Below are positions 1 through 8,412 of a DNA stretch of 64,000 nucleotides, piece after piece. Position numbers and translations under genes: made by a program. Positions within the stretch are counted from its first letter, which is position 1. Each line of letters starts with the position of its first letter. This DNA comes from Alistipes sp. (lineage in GTDB: Bacteria; Bacteroidota; Bacteroidia; Bacteroidales; Rikenellaceae). The stretch lies in the NCBI GenBank assembly GCA_017398555.1, contig JAFQFV010000025.1, positions 48,116-112,115 on the forward strand, in the 5' to 3' direction. The notes under the pieces are model-generated. The model saw only the letters and a program-made list of their open reading frames with translations, made no database searches and had not been told where the DNA came from.

Positions 1-248
1 GATGCCACCTTGATAATGAGCTGGTGATCGTCATCGTCAATAATCAGGTTCATACCCGACAGACGGATTACCTCGTGGAGCTGATTGCGGCGCTCATTGA
101 TGCAGCCATAACGCGGCATAAAGGTACGAATCTCGTTACCACGCTCCTGCATTGCCTGCGACAACTCACGACAGAGCTTTGACTCCTCTGTCTCCGGGAG
201 ATAAGGCATTATCTGCTGACAAATATAGAGTATCTTGTGTTTTGCCAT
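1..248 (-). CDS. Glycogen/starch synthase, N-terminal part (cut by window edge)
   Basis: Eighty-two residues of an N-terminus are visible, starting at the ATG at 248; the rest lies before the window. It begins MAKHKILYICQQIMPYLPE and continues with ETEESKLCRELSQAM and TFMPRYGCINERRNQLHEV. This matches the start of the Bacteroidetes proteins annotated as glycogen/starch synthase (GT5-like glucosyltransferase using a nucleotide-glucose donor, cytoplasmic). The catalytic GT-B core is not in view, so activity cannot be judged. It is the last visible gene of the uppP-truB-queA run, 21 bases after queA, so co-transcription is likely. Confidence 0.75.
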   Translation of the reverse strand, partial: MAKHKILYICQQIMPYLPETEESKLCRELSQAMQERGNEIRTFMPRYGCINERRNQLHEVIRLSGMNLIIDDDDHQLIIKVA

Positions 249-269
249 AATTCAACGATAATTTACTTA

Positions 270-1319
270 CTACAAAATCAACATCGCATCACCATAGGTA
301 CCAAAGCGATAGCCCTCAGCAACGGCAACCTCGTATGCCTTCATAACATGGTCATAACCGCCAAATGCAGCCACCATCATAAGCTGTGTAGAGCCCGGAA
401 GGTGGAGGTTTGACACCATTGCATCGGCAACGGTAAAGTCGTATGGAGCAAAGATGAACTTATTTGTCCATCCCGACTGCGGTTTAATCATTCCGTGAGT
501 TGAGACAACGGTCTCAAGTGTTCGCATAACGGTTGTGCCGACAGCAACAATCTTATGGCCTTCGGTCTTGGCAGTATTAATCTCCTCGGCACTCTGCTCG
601 GTTACGAAGAACTGCTCTGAATCGACCTTATGCTTTGACAAATCCTCAACATCTACGCTGCGGAAGTTACCCAAACCTGCGTGCAGAGTGATAAATGAGC
701 GGTCGATGCCCTTAATCTCCATCCACTTAAGCAGATGCTTCGAGAAGTGCATACCTGCGGTCGGAGCCACAACGGCGCCCTCCTTCTCTGCGAAGATTGT
801 CTGGTAGCGCTCGGCATCCTCAGGCTCTACAGTCTTACGCACCCAACGTGGCAGCGGAGTCTCTCCGAGGCGGTAGAGGGTATCCTTAAACTCCTCATAC
901 GAGCCATCATAGAGGAAACGGAGGGTACGACCACGAGAGGTTGTGTTATCGATAACCTCTGCGCCCAGAATATCATCCTCACCGAAGTAGAGCTTATTGC
1001 CGATACGAATCTTACGTGCAGGATCTACAAGCACATCCCACAGACGCAGCTCACGATTAAGCTCACGCAGCAGGAAGATCTCAATCTCGGCACCGGTCTT
1101 CTCCTTATTACCATACAGGCGCGCAGGAAAGACCTTTGTATCGTTGAACACAAAGCGGTCCTTCTCCTCGAAATAGTCCAGAATGTCCTTAAAAATTCGA
1201 TGCTCAATCTCACCTGTATCGCGGTGCACGACAATCAGGCGCGACTCATCACGATTAATCTCCGGATACTGTGCAATCAGCTCCGGCTTAAAATCGAATC
1301 CGTAATTTGAAAGTTTCAT
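270..1319 (-). CDS. queA: S-adenosylmethionine:tRNA ribosyltransferase-isomerase
   Basis: QueA transfers and isomerises the ribosyl part of S-adenosylmethionine onto preQ1 in tRNA to form epoxyqueuosine, the penultimate step of queuosine modification at the wobble base of GUN tRNAs. The 349-residue cytoplasmic protein has normal family length. Visible family motifs are [11 protein letters not shown] near residue 58, PTAGMHF at 186-192, [12 protein letters not shown] at 211-222 and GTTVMRTLE at 261-269. The ATG at 1319 is well placed. It follows truB by 52 bases with no terminator between, so the two RNA-modification genes probably share a transcript. Confidence 0.95.
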   Translation of the reverse strand: MKLSNYGFDFKPELIAQYPEINRDESRLIVVHRDTGEIEHRIFKDILDYFEEKDRFVFNDTKVFPARLYGNKEKTGAEIEIFLLRELNRELRLWDVLVDPARKIRIGNKLYFGEDDILGAEVIDNTTSRGRTLRFLYDGSYEEFKDTLYRLGETPLPRWVRKTVEPEDAERYQTIFAEKEGAVVAPTAGMHFSKHLLKWMEIKGIDRSFITLHAGLGNFRSVDVEDLSKHKVDSEQFFVTEQSAEEINTAKTEGHKIVAVGTTVMRTLETVVSTHGMIKPQSGWTNKFIFAPYDFTVADAMVSNLHLPGSTQLMMVAAFGGYDHVMKAYEVAVAEGYRFGTYGDAMLIL

Positions 1320-1371
1320 ATATAGTCTTTTGCGTTTTTACAAAAAGCATATCATTTATTTTACGAAAAAA

Positions 1372-2082
1372 TCATCTTTTTGTTTCACACTCTGACAATT
1401 TTTTCAAAAAATCTTCGAGTTGCCATGCATTTTCCACATTAAACTCGCCACTTGCTGTGCGACGAAGGGATGTCAGGTAGGCACCACTATTTACCGCCTC
1501 GCCAATCTCCTGGGCAAGCGAGCGGATATATGTACCCTTGCTGCACTCTACGCGAATACGGATTTTTGGCAGGTCATACTCCTCCAAAGTGAGCGAATAG
1601 ATGTTGATGAGTGCCTTCTTCAACTCTATCTCCTCGCCCTGACGTGCAAACTCGTAGGCACGCACGCCCTCAACCTTCTTTGCCGAGTAGAGAGGTGGCG
1701 ACTGCAATCGTTCGCCCTCAAGGCTATGCAGAGCCTCCTCCACCATTTGGCGGGTGATGTGCTCTGTGGGGTAGGTCTTATCCACCGGATGCTCCATATC
1801 GAAGCTCGGCGTAGTTGCACCCAGCATCAGCTCGGCAACATACTCCTTACGCTCCGCCTGAAGCGCATCCACGCGCTTTGTCGCACGGCCTATACAGACA
1901 AGCAGAATACCCGTAGCAAGGGGGTCAAGTGTGCCGGCATGGCCGACCTTAATCTTTCGGTAGCCCATACGCTGAAGGCGGAACTTAACCTTGCGGACAA
2001 CATCTGCCGAGGTCCACTCTAACGGTTTGTCGATAACGGCAACATAGCCATCCTCGACCAAATTTATATCTTTTAACTCCAT
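1372..2082 (-). CDS. truB: tRNA pseudouridine(55) synthase TruB
   Basis: TruB makes pseudouridine 55 in the T-loop of tRNAs. The 236-residue protein has the family signature GHAGTLDPLATGILLV at 47-62, in which Asp53 is the expected catalytic aspartate. The N-terminal KPLEWTS motif and a later KGTYIRSLA motif also fit. Compared with E. coli TruB (about 314 residues) the C-terminal PUA-like part is short, which is common in Bacteroidetes. It starts one base after the uppP stop codon, so translational coupling is likely. Confidence 0.95.
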   Translation of the reverse strand: MELKDINLVEDGYVAVIDKPLEWTSADVVRKVKFRLQRMGYRKIKVGHAGTLDPLATGILLVCIGRATKRVDALQAERKEYVAELMLGATTPSFDMEHPVDKTYPTEHITRQMVEEALHSLEGERLQSPPLYSAKKVEGVRAYEFARQGEEIELKKALINIYSLTLEEYDLPKIRIRVECSKGTYIRSLAQEIGEAVNSGAYLTSLRRTASGEFNVENAWQLEDFLKKLSECETKR

Positions 2083-2083
2083 A

Positions 2084-2872
2084 CTATAACAACGATGCTA
2101 CAAGCGCTACAACACCTACCACGCCGCAGTAGATTGCAAACCAAATCAACTTTCCGCGCTTGACAATATCAATCATCCACTTACAAGCGATACAGCCTGT
2201 GACAAATGCCGACACAAAGCCTGCAACAAGCGGTAATATATCCACTCCGCCGCCAAAATCGCCCTTTACAATATCGAGCAGAGCATTTCCCAAAATCGGA
2301 GGCAGAACCATCAGAAACGAGAACTGCGCCACACTCTGCTTCTGATTTCCCAGCAGCAGACCCGTTGCGATAGTGGTACCTGAGCGGGATAGACCCGGAA
2401 GTACCGCCACAGCCTGCGAAAGACCGATAATAAATGAGTCGCGATAGGAGATTGTATCCTTCTGACGCGGCTTTGCGTAGTATGCAAAGGCGAGAAGCGC
2501 CGAGGTTATGAGCAACATAATACCCACCACAACAACAGACGAAAACGCCGCCTCGATATAGTCCTTAAAGAATAGGCCTACAATACCGACAGGAATCATC
2601 GAGATTACAATCTTCAGAATATAGGCCTGCTCCTCGGTAAAGGTACGGCTGAACAGTCCCTTAATCAGTCGCCAAACCTCCGCCCAAAGAACGACGATTG
2701 TACTCAGTACAGTTGCTGCGTGGAGTGTAAGGCTGAAGGTGAGATTGCTCTCGGGATCGAGATTTGTACCAAGCAACTCATTTGCAAGCTGCAGATGGCC
2801 ACTGCTCGACACGGGCAGAAACTCCGTAAGTCCCTGCACAATACCCAATATTATCGCCTGAAGTGTATCCAT
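2084..2872 (-). CDS. uppP: Undecaprenyl-diphosphatase (UppP/BacA)
   Basis: This integral membrane phosphatase recycles undecaprenyl diphosphate to the monophosphate carrier used for peptidoglycan and surface glycans. The 262-residue protein shows both family motifs: [11 protein letters not shown] at 17-27 with the preceding Gln/Glu, and PGLSRSGTT near 159-167, plus about seven hydrophobic segments. I chose the ATG at 2872. An in-frame GTG at 2908 would add 12 residues, but it lies inside the -7 promoter element at 2908-2915 and so should not be translated. First gene of the uppP-truB-queA run. Confidence 0.95.
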   Translation of the reverse strand: MDTLQAIILGIVQGLTEFLPVSSSGHLQLANELLGTNLDPESNLTFSLTLHAATVLSTIVVLWAEVWRLIKGLFSRTFTEEQAYILKIVISMIPVGIVGLFFKDYIEAAFSSVVVVGIMLLITSALLAFAYYAKPRQKDTISYRDSFIIGLSQAVAVLPGLSRSGTTIATGLLLGNQKQSVAQFSFLMVLPPILGNALLDIVKGDFGGGVDILPLVAGFVSAFVTGCIACKWMIDIVKRGKLIWFAIYCGVVGVVALVASLL

Positions 2873-2907
2873 AGTGGTATCAGTATTCAAAAGGTCGAAA
2901 AATCGCA

Positions 2908-2936
2908 CAAAGGTAGTAAAAATTCAAAAAAACAAA
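2908..2936 (-). promoter_or_regulatory. Promoter of uppP-truB-queA
   Basis: Read on the minus strand, TACCTTTG (2915-2908) matches the Bacteroidetes -7 element TAnnTTTG, and a TTTG lies upstream at 2936-2933 with a 17-base spacer, slightly short of the usual 19-21. Transcription would start near 2900, giving a leader of about 30 bases to the ATG at 2872. The upstream element overlaps the T-tract of the preceding terminator. Confidence 0.6.
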
Positions 2937-2955
2937 AAATCCCGCCGCAGCGGGA
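2934..2955 (-). terminator. Rho-independent terminator after the thioredoxin-lipoprotein operon
   Basis: A six-base stem TCCCGC/GCGGGA with a four-base loop (2940-2955) is followed on the minus strand by TTTTTTG. It lies about 70 bases beyond the stop codon of the gene at 3027-4901 and separates that operon from uppP. Confidence 0.8.
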
Positions 2956-3026
2956 TATTAATAAACAATTCTTAACCTCATTATCAAAGATTTTTGCTTT
3001 CGGGGCTATTGATTGTAAGCGAGTTG

Positions 3027-4901
3027 TTACAAGCCCAGCTCCTTTTTGAGGCTTTTGACCATCTTATTGTGGTCGCGGAACTGGTTTGCAAGGGTGTATG
3101 TTCCGTCTCGTTTCACAAACACATACGATGGAATGGCGTCGATGTTAAACTGCTTGCAGAGGTGCTCCCACTGCTGCTCATTCAGGCGGTAGTGTATGCC
3201 CTTGATGGTCGGAATGGTCTTTACATAGGAGGTGATATCTGAGGTGTGATTTGCGATGTAAATCCACACCATATCCTTATGGGCCAGCTCGCCCGACTTA
3301 AGTGGTTCGTTGTTATTCAGCGCCAGGTTGCACGGGCCGCACCAGGTGTTCCAGAAGTCTACCACCACAACCTTGCCCTTATGCGGTGCCACGATGGCGT
3401 CAAAGAGCTTTGAGAGTGGTACATCAGGTGCAGGGGTGATAAGGTTGCTCGATGTTGCCAGCAACTCTATTGCGCGGGCTTGCGCCTGCTCGCAGACGCG
3501 GGCAAAGTATGGGTTGTCCCAGCCCTTCATCTCTTTAAGGGTCTGGGCGCTAAGCTTGCCAGAGGTAGCATCCTTCAGCGCCATAGAGGCGGGGTTGAAG
3601 TATCGTGCATTGCCATACTTGGCGGCGTTGTTTATATCGAGCTTTGTGGCACTGATAATATTTGAGTGTGGGTGGAGCAACAGCTTAGGGTCGGAGATGT
3701 CGAACAGGTCAGTCACAAGGGCTATATGCTCGTCTGGAATCTGCTCGAGGTTAATCTCGAGGCTGTCGTCGTAGCCATTGTGCGCATAGATGCCATATTC
3801 GCGGTATCCATTGGCAAAGACTACGGCCCGTATTGCAGCAAGCTTGAGGGTTATCTGGTGGTAAATCTTTGCCATTGCGTGAGCCTCAACCTGCTCGAGG
3901 GCATGCATAGCGTCGTGATACTGGGCAATAATCTTGGCGGTATACTCCTCGGCGCTAATGTAGCAATCTTCGACGGTTGATGGTATGCCTGCAAGGCCTA
4001 TCTTTATCTGCTCTAACTGCGGGCAGTCGGGAATATTGTTAAGGTTGTCGTAGATACTGCCCGAGGTGTATATCGGTACAAGATCCATCTTCGGTTTGTC
4101 GGTCTTGCGCTGCTGCGTGAGGTCGCAGTTGATGTAGCTAAGGTCGTGGTATACATCGACAGTCTCGCCCGGTGCAATGCGGAATGCACGCATAGCCACG
4201 CTGTATGGCGCAACGATATTGCAACATACCGTGCCCTGCTGAGTGAAGGTGTAGCTACCTACGCCCGTCTGCGGGTCGATGTTGATTGTCACGCTCTGCC
4301 CACGCGGCGGCTCGAGTGGGTTTAGGAAGATGGCCTTTATGCTTGTTCCCATCTCGGGTTTGTAGCCCAAGAGGTGGAGGTTAATTGTCGACTCGGCAAT
4401 GTCGTAGACATAGTCGGGTATGTCGGTTATATTGTCAGCCGTAATCTTGACACTCTTAGGTAGTCCGCGCTTGTATGGTGAGCTGCTTTTGCCCGTAAGG
4501 TCAATACCGTATAGATTCCAGTTGCCGCGCTCTGTGCCCTCTGAGAGGTCAAACTTCTTTGTCGAGAGTGGCAGTGGCTCGAAGTGTAGCACCAATAGCG
4601 AGTCGCCATCCTCGGGCATATGCAGTTTCTGACCAAGTGTAACACCCTCAGAACCTACAATATTGTAGCGCTGGCCGTCGGCGATAAGCTCTGTCTTGTC
4701 AGAGACAGTTATCCACCACTTTGGCAGGTGGTATGCCCTGATATGCAGCGAGGTGAGGCTGTCGGTAAGCGTAACCTTCTCGATGATAACGGAGTTTGTG
4801 TTTGCCGACTCGAGTGTCGGGAAGTCGATGCACCTTGGTTTAGGGGTGCAGGATGTAAGTGAGAGCAGCAGTGCTGCAAGTGGTAATAATCTTCTCTTCA
4901 T
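3027..4901 (-). CDS. Lipoprotein with C-terminal thioredoxin-like (TlpA/ResA type) domain
   Basis: A 624-residue predicted lipoprotein: signal peptide with lipobox LTSC at Cys18, so it is envelope-anchored. Residues 20-500 have no domain I recognise and look like a beta-rich then helical exported region. Residues 509-624 form a thioredoxin fold: VDFWNTWCGPC with active-site CGPC at 521-524, and a cis-proline in AIPS near 591. The likely role is thiol-disulfide reduction or exchange in the periplasm, with an unknown partner. The large N-terminal extension is typical of Bacteroidetes TlpA-like proteins, whose substrates are mostly undefined. It is last in the operon starting at 8158 and is followed by a terminator at 2934-2955. 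Confidence 0.8.
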   Translation of the reverse strand: MKRRLLPLAALLLSLTSCTPKPRCIDFPTLESANTNSVIIEKVTLTDSLTSLHIRAYHLPKWWITVSDKTELIADGQRYNIVGSEGVTLGQKLHMPEDGDSLLVLHFEPLPLSTKKFDLSEGTERGNWNLYGIDLTGKSSSPYKRGLPKSVKITADNITDIPDYVYDIAESTINLHLLGYKPEMGTSIKAIFLNPLEPPRGQSVTINIDPQTGVGSYTFTQQGTVCCNIVAPYSVAMRAFRIAPGETVDVYHDLSYINCDLTQQRKTDKPKMDLVPIYTSGSIYDNLNNIPDCPQLEQIKIGLAGIPSTVEDCYISAEEYTAKIIAQYHDAMHALEQVEAHAMAKIYHQITLKLAAIRAVVFANGYREYGIYAHNGYDDSLEINLEQIPDEHIALVTDLFDISDPKLLLHPHSNIISATKLDINNAAKYGNARYFNPASMALKDATSGKLSAQTLKEMKGWDNPYFARVCEQAQARAIELLATSSNLITPAPDVPLSKLFDAIVAPHKGKVVVVDFWNTWCGPCNLALNNNEPLKSGELAHKDMVWIYIANHTSDITSYVKTIPTIKGIHYRLNEQQWEHLCKQFNIDAIPSYVFVKRDGTYTLANQFRDHNKMVKSLKKELGL

Positions 4902-4959
4902 GTGCTTGTTTTAATGCGTTTGTCTGTGTATAAGACTGAAAAAAAGGCGAAATATTACA

Positions 4960-6519
4960 TCACTGCTCAAAATTTTTCATACGCAGCAGGGCGCAGACGG
5001 AGTCGTAGGTGCAGTTAATCCAGTACGAAGGCTCTACATTGAATCTCACGCGCCAAGATGTGAGGATTTTACCTGTATTGACGCACTGAATAACGGTGAT
5101 ATTATCAATAAGTGCCGTAGCCTTTGCCTTCATCAGTTCATCGCCCGTAGCCTCGTAGATATCGAGCATCGCATTTGCGACATTACAAGCACTGTTATCA
5201 ATCGGCATTTGATACTTATACTGTTCAAAGACACACGGAGTGCTATCAAGTTTATAGCCGTTCTCCCCTATCGGCATATCCCAATAGACAAACTGATCCT
5301 CGCTGAAACGGACAAGTTCGTAGGCAGTTTCAATATCTCCCTGCGCAATACCACGATTAAGGATATACGAAGCATAAGGAGCTGCTGTACAGTTAGTTAA
5401 ATTCTCATACGGCTGAAGATTGAGCACCGAAACATCCTCGAACTGACCTGTCATATCAAACTTATCGAGGATATGGGTTGCCATCCACTTCTCGCCACGA
5501 ATACGAGCGTCGGTGTATTTGGCCTGTCCGTACTCCTTTTCAAGGCGGAGGAAGTAGTTGAGAAGTGGGTGGAGCATCGCTTTGCTGTTATTTACAGGTT
5601 CGCCCGTCGCAAAGTCATACTTGATATGCCATGAGCCATCCTCGCACTGCAAGCGAAGATATGTATCGGCAATGCCGAGGGCCTGCTGCAGGTATAACTC
5701 ATCTCCCGTAGCGTCGTACAAGTCGAGGTATGCCTGACCCGCTGATGCAGCCTCCATAGCCATCGTTTTACCCTGATTTTCAGGAAATTTCGACGCCATA
5801 TACTGCTTGTAGTATGTCGGAGGGAAGTATGCAAGCGGCTCGCCAGGTTTGCGTGCCTGATTGATAAGGAATTGAGCCGCATTTTTTGCTATGGCGAGTG
5901 CATTTTCTGCATAGGCAGGGGCAGTCTTGGCGAGCAGGGTCTCCACCTGCACAACGGCGCCGATGATTTTACAAGGATAGGTAAAATAGACATAGCTCAT
6001 ATCGGGCTCTGCGGAGGATGCGAAGCTCTGCACCTGAGGCATTGTATGAACATAGAGCATACCCAAAATTGCAGCCTCACGATAGCCGCGAACTGCCCCC
6101 GTATATGGCGGATTAAAGCCGTAATCACGCCAAAAAGTACGCTCACCGGCCTTGTCTAAAATGTTACCCGACGCATCTATGCCTTCGACGGTGAGTGTGA
6201 CGTTTGTGCCCTGTGGAATTTCGTTCCAAATCGGAGCGAGTGAGCACTGCGGACTATCTGCCTTAAAGCTCCACTCTCCGACCTCGGATGTGACCTTATA
6301 GAGATACTCCGTTGCGCCCTCAACTGCCTGAAAATCAAAGGCTGGCGCATAGATAAACTTCTTGGCAAAGCCATTCCAGAATGGGCGCTCAGAACTACCC
6401 GGATGAACGGGTGTCAGATACTCCTCTGCCGCCTGCTCTGCAAGGCGCTGATTGGCATCTTTTGGTGCGCACGAAACCATCGCACAGAGAAGTGCGATGA
6501 AGAGAATACTGTTTTTCAT
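4960..6519 (-). CDS. Secreted lipoprotein with probable alpha/alpha-toroid carbohydrate-active domain
   Basis: A 519-residue predicted lipoprotein (lipobox MVSC, Cys17). Residues 50-130 look like a beta-sandwich, after which the chain becomes repeated helical hairpins with patterns such as DLYDATGDELYLQQALGIA, QCEDGSW and IYEATGDELMKAKATALI. These resemble (alpha/alpha)6-barrel polysaccharide lyases, glycosidases and epimerases. No family can be named from the motifs seen, and catalytic residues are not assigned. It lies between tatA and the thioredoxin lipoprotein and downstream of a sugar-type oxidoreductase, which fits periplasmic carbohydrate processing, but that is inference from fold pattern and context only. 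Confidence 0.55.
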   Translation of the reverse strand: MKNSILFIALLCAMVSCAPKDANQRLAEQAAEEYLTPVHPGSSERPFWNGFAKKFIYAPAFDFQAVEGATEYLYKVTSEVGEWSFKADSPQCSLAPIWNEIPQGTNVTLTVEGIDASGNILDKAGERTFWRDYGFNPPYTGAVRGYREAAILGMLYVHTMPQVQSFASSAEPDMSYVYFTYPCKIIGAVVQVETLLAKTAPAYAENALAIAKNAAQFLINQARKPGEPLAYFPPTYYKQYMASKFPENQGKTMAMEAASAGQAYLDLYDATGDELYLQQALGIADTYLRLQCEDGSWHIKYDFATGEPVNNSKAMLHPLLNYFLRLEKEYGQAKYTDARIRGEKWMATHILDKFDMTGQFEDVSVLNLQPYENLTNCTAAPYASYILNRGIAQGDIETAYELVRFSEDQFVYWDMPIGENGYKLDSTPCVFEQYKYQMPIDNSACNVANAMLDIYEATGDELMKAKATALIDNITVIQCVNTGKILTSWRVRFNVEPSYWINCTYDSVCALLRMKNFEQ

Positions 6520-6544
6520 CGTAAGTTGAACTATCTAAAGGTCT

Positions 6545-6724
6545 CTATTTCTCCTCTGTCTTATCATCCTCAGGCTCTGCCTTTCCATCCATACCGTCAC
6601 GGAAAGACTTTACACCCTTACCGATACCGCGCATAAGTTCAGGAATCTTCTTGCCACCAAAGAGCAGAAGGACAAGCACTACAATAAGTACAATTTCAGT
6701 ATAACCAATCATCAACAATTTCAT
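6545..6724 (-). CDS. tatA: Twin-arginine translocase subunit TatA (59 residues)
   Basis: A short gene read directly from the sequence: MKLLMIGYTEIVLIVVLVLL, then LFGGKKIPELMRGIGKGVKSF and an acidic tail ending DDKTEEK. This is the TatA/TatE plan: one transmembrane helix, the FGGKKIPEL hinge, an amphipathic helix and a charged tail. TatA oligomers form the pore for folded proteins carrying twin-arginine signals. Met5 (at 6712) is an alternative start and would bring the helix nearer the N-terminus. It sits 12 bases after a Gfo/Idh/MocA gene with a Tat-like leader; no tatC is in the window. Length is normal for a minimal TatA. Confidence 0.9.
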   Translation of the reverse strand: MKLLMIGYTEIVLIVVLVLLLFGGKKIPELMRGIGKGVKSFRDGMDGKAEPEDDKTEEK

Positions 6725-6736
6725 AGTTGTAATATT

Positions 6737-8158
6737 TTATCCAATTTTAACTTTCTTCATTGACAGTCGGCTCTTCTCCGCCTTAAAGCCGATGATATGG
6801 CTCTCGATTGAGGCGTCGATAGTGCTCGACAGTTTTGTAGGGTCTTGAGCGGCAACAGCCTCGACAAAGTCACGAGCAAGAGCGTGGTCACCGCCACCAT
6901 GGCCGGCGTGTTTATACTCCGCCATCTCCTTTACGCTCTTATACCAAACGCGCCTCTTATTATCGCGGAAGGTATAGAGGGTAAATTTAGTTCCATCGCC
7001 CTCGATATAGCCCGTAGTACCCATAATACGAGTTCGACGACCACCCCACGGAGTAAATGCATCCATAGTAAAACTTGCCGTAACACCGCCCTCAAAGAGC
7101 ATTGTAGTTACATAGTGGTCAGGCTGATTATTGTCGCACTTATAGACACAACGACCGAACATTGTAGTACGTATCTTCTCCATAATCGCCGCCTCATCCT
7201 TGCGGTCAGGCAGGTCGAAAACGCCCAAGTGACGCTTGCGACGAACATAGATATCTATCGCTGAATATGGACAGGTAGCCTCATGCGGGCAGCCATCTGT
7301 ACAGCGTGCAGGGGCACCCTCAGGGGTATTTTCAGCCTTAAAGTGCATCAGCGTACCCTCGGCAGCAATCTGGATACACGGCTTATCGACTATCCAACGG
7401 ATAATATCGAGGTCGTGGCAACTCTTGGCAAGGATAATAGGCGTGGTCTGCTTACTATCACGCCACTTACCACGAACGTATGAGTGAGCCATATGGGCAT
7501 ACTGAATAGGCTCCATATGTTGGATACTCACAAGGTCACCAATCATACCCGAATGTACCGCCTCACGCATAGCGATAAAGTATGGAGCGTAGCGCAGAAC
7601 GTGGCAAATAGCAACGATGCGATTATACTTTTTCGCCTGTGCAAGGATTGCCTTACACTCCTTCTCAGTCTGCGCTGCAGGCTTCTCAAGCAGAACATCA
7701 TAACCCATCTCCAACGCCTTCATACAAGGCTCGAAGTGCAAATCATCAGGGGTGGCAATAACCACTGCATCGGCAAACTTTGGACGAGCAAACACCTCAC
7801 TCCAATCCCCAAAGCAGTTCTCTGCAGGGATATTATGAGCCTTTGCAGTGCGCTTTTTACGGAAATTATTGATATCTGACACACCAACCACCCTCATAAC
7901 ATCAGGGAATTGGGATGCATACTTGCCGTATGTTGTTCCTCGACTACCCGCACCAATGATAATGGCTGTAATTGCCCTATCCGCCTTTGCCTTCAGAGGT
8001 CGTACAGGAAAGTCGAGGTCGGGGTGGGTCTTATTACCACCATTTGCAACAGGCTCTGCTGCAGCAGATTCAGCCGCCATAGCCTCTAAATCTACGCCGA
8101 CAAGCGAAGCACCTACGGTAAGCATACCGAGTCGTTTGAGAAACTCTTTTCGATTCAT
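6737..8158 (-). CDS. Gfo/Idh/MocA-family NAD(P)-dependent oxidoreductase, exported
   Basis: A 473-residue protein with an N-terminal leader (NRKEFLKRLGMLTVGASLVG) that resembles a Tat signal but has Arg-Lys instead of Arg-Arg. The Rossmann fold starts with GAGSRG at 69-74. EKP at 158-160 and the KSCHDLDI segment at 235-242 are the conserved cofactor and catalytic motifs of the family, which acts on sugars and inositols; some exported members are GH109-type glycosidases. A Cys-rich insert (C276, C280, C286) may bind a metal. First gene of its operon, with a good promoter at 8190-8221 and tatA directly downstream. Substrate unknown. Confidence 0.85.
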   Translation of the reverse strand: MNRKEFLKRLGMLTVGASLVGVDLEAMAAESAAAEPVANGGNKTHPDLDFPVRPLKAKADRAITAIIIGAGSRGTTYGKYASQFPDVMRVVGVSDINNFRKKRTAKAHNIPAENCFGDWSEVFARPKFADAVVIATPDDLHFEPCMKALEMGYDVLLEKPAAQTEKECKAILAQAKKYNRIVAICHVLRYAPYFIAMREAVHSGMIGDLVSIQHMEPIQYAHMAHSYVRGKWRDSKQTTPIILAKSCHDLDIIRWIVDKPCIQIAAEGTLMHFKAENTPEGAPARCTDGCPHEATCPYSAIDIYVRRKRHLGVFDLPDRKDEAAIMEKIRTTMFGRCVYKCDNNQPDHYVTTMLFEGGVTASFTMDAFTPWGGRRTRIMGTTGYIEGDGTKFTLYTFRDNKRRVWYKSVKEMAEYKHAGHGGGDHALARDFVEAVAAQDPTKLSSTIDASIESHIIGFKAEKSRLSMKKVKIG

Positions 8159-8189
8159 ATAGGAAATTTAGGTTGCCACAGTTATTTGA

Positions 8190-8221
8190 CAAAGATAAAA
8201 AATTTTATCTTAAATAGCAAA
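8190..8221 (-). promoter_or_regulatory. Promoter of the oxidoreductase-tatA operon
   Basis: On the minus strand TTTG (8221-8218) and TATCTTTG (8197-8190) are separated by exactly 20 bases, the textbook Bacteroidetes arrangement. The start site would be near 8184, giving a leader of about 25 bases to the ATG at 8158. Confidence 0.75.
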
Positions 8222-8295
8222 AATATCCTGTATATATCCCATTTCTGACCATTCATCTGCAAATTTCCGTCTGTGAATAAACTAACAGCAAAAAA

Positions 8296-8328
8296 TTTAG
8301 GAAGTAAAAAAAAGAGTTACTATTTTTG
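8296..8328 (+). promoter_or_regulatory. Promoter of nifJ
   Basis: TATTTTTG at 8321-8328 matches TAnnTTTG, with TTTA (one mismatch to TTTG) at 8296-8299 and a 21-base spacer. Transcription would begin near 8335, leaving about 78 bases of leader before the ATG at 8413. Confidence 0.6.
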
Positions 8329-8412
8329 CAACGCTGAAAAAAGGCGCTTATTATAAATAAGGTGTGTTAGGTACGAAATTTGATAAAAACAATAAAACAA
8401 ATAGAGTTAATT

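Noticed and set aside
735-1310. 191-codon open frame on the plus strand across queA
   Set aside because: It lies wholly antisense to queA, a clear gene, and has no family features.
8193-8210. AGATAAAA/TTTTATCT palindrome near the oxidoreductase promoter
   Set aside because: It overlaps the -7 element and is made of A/T runs; not distinctive enough to call an operator.
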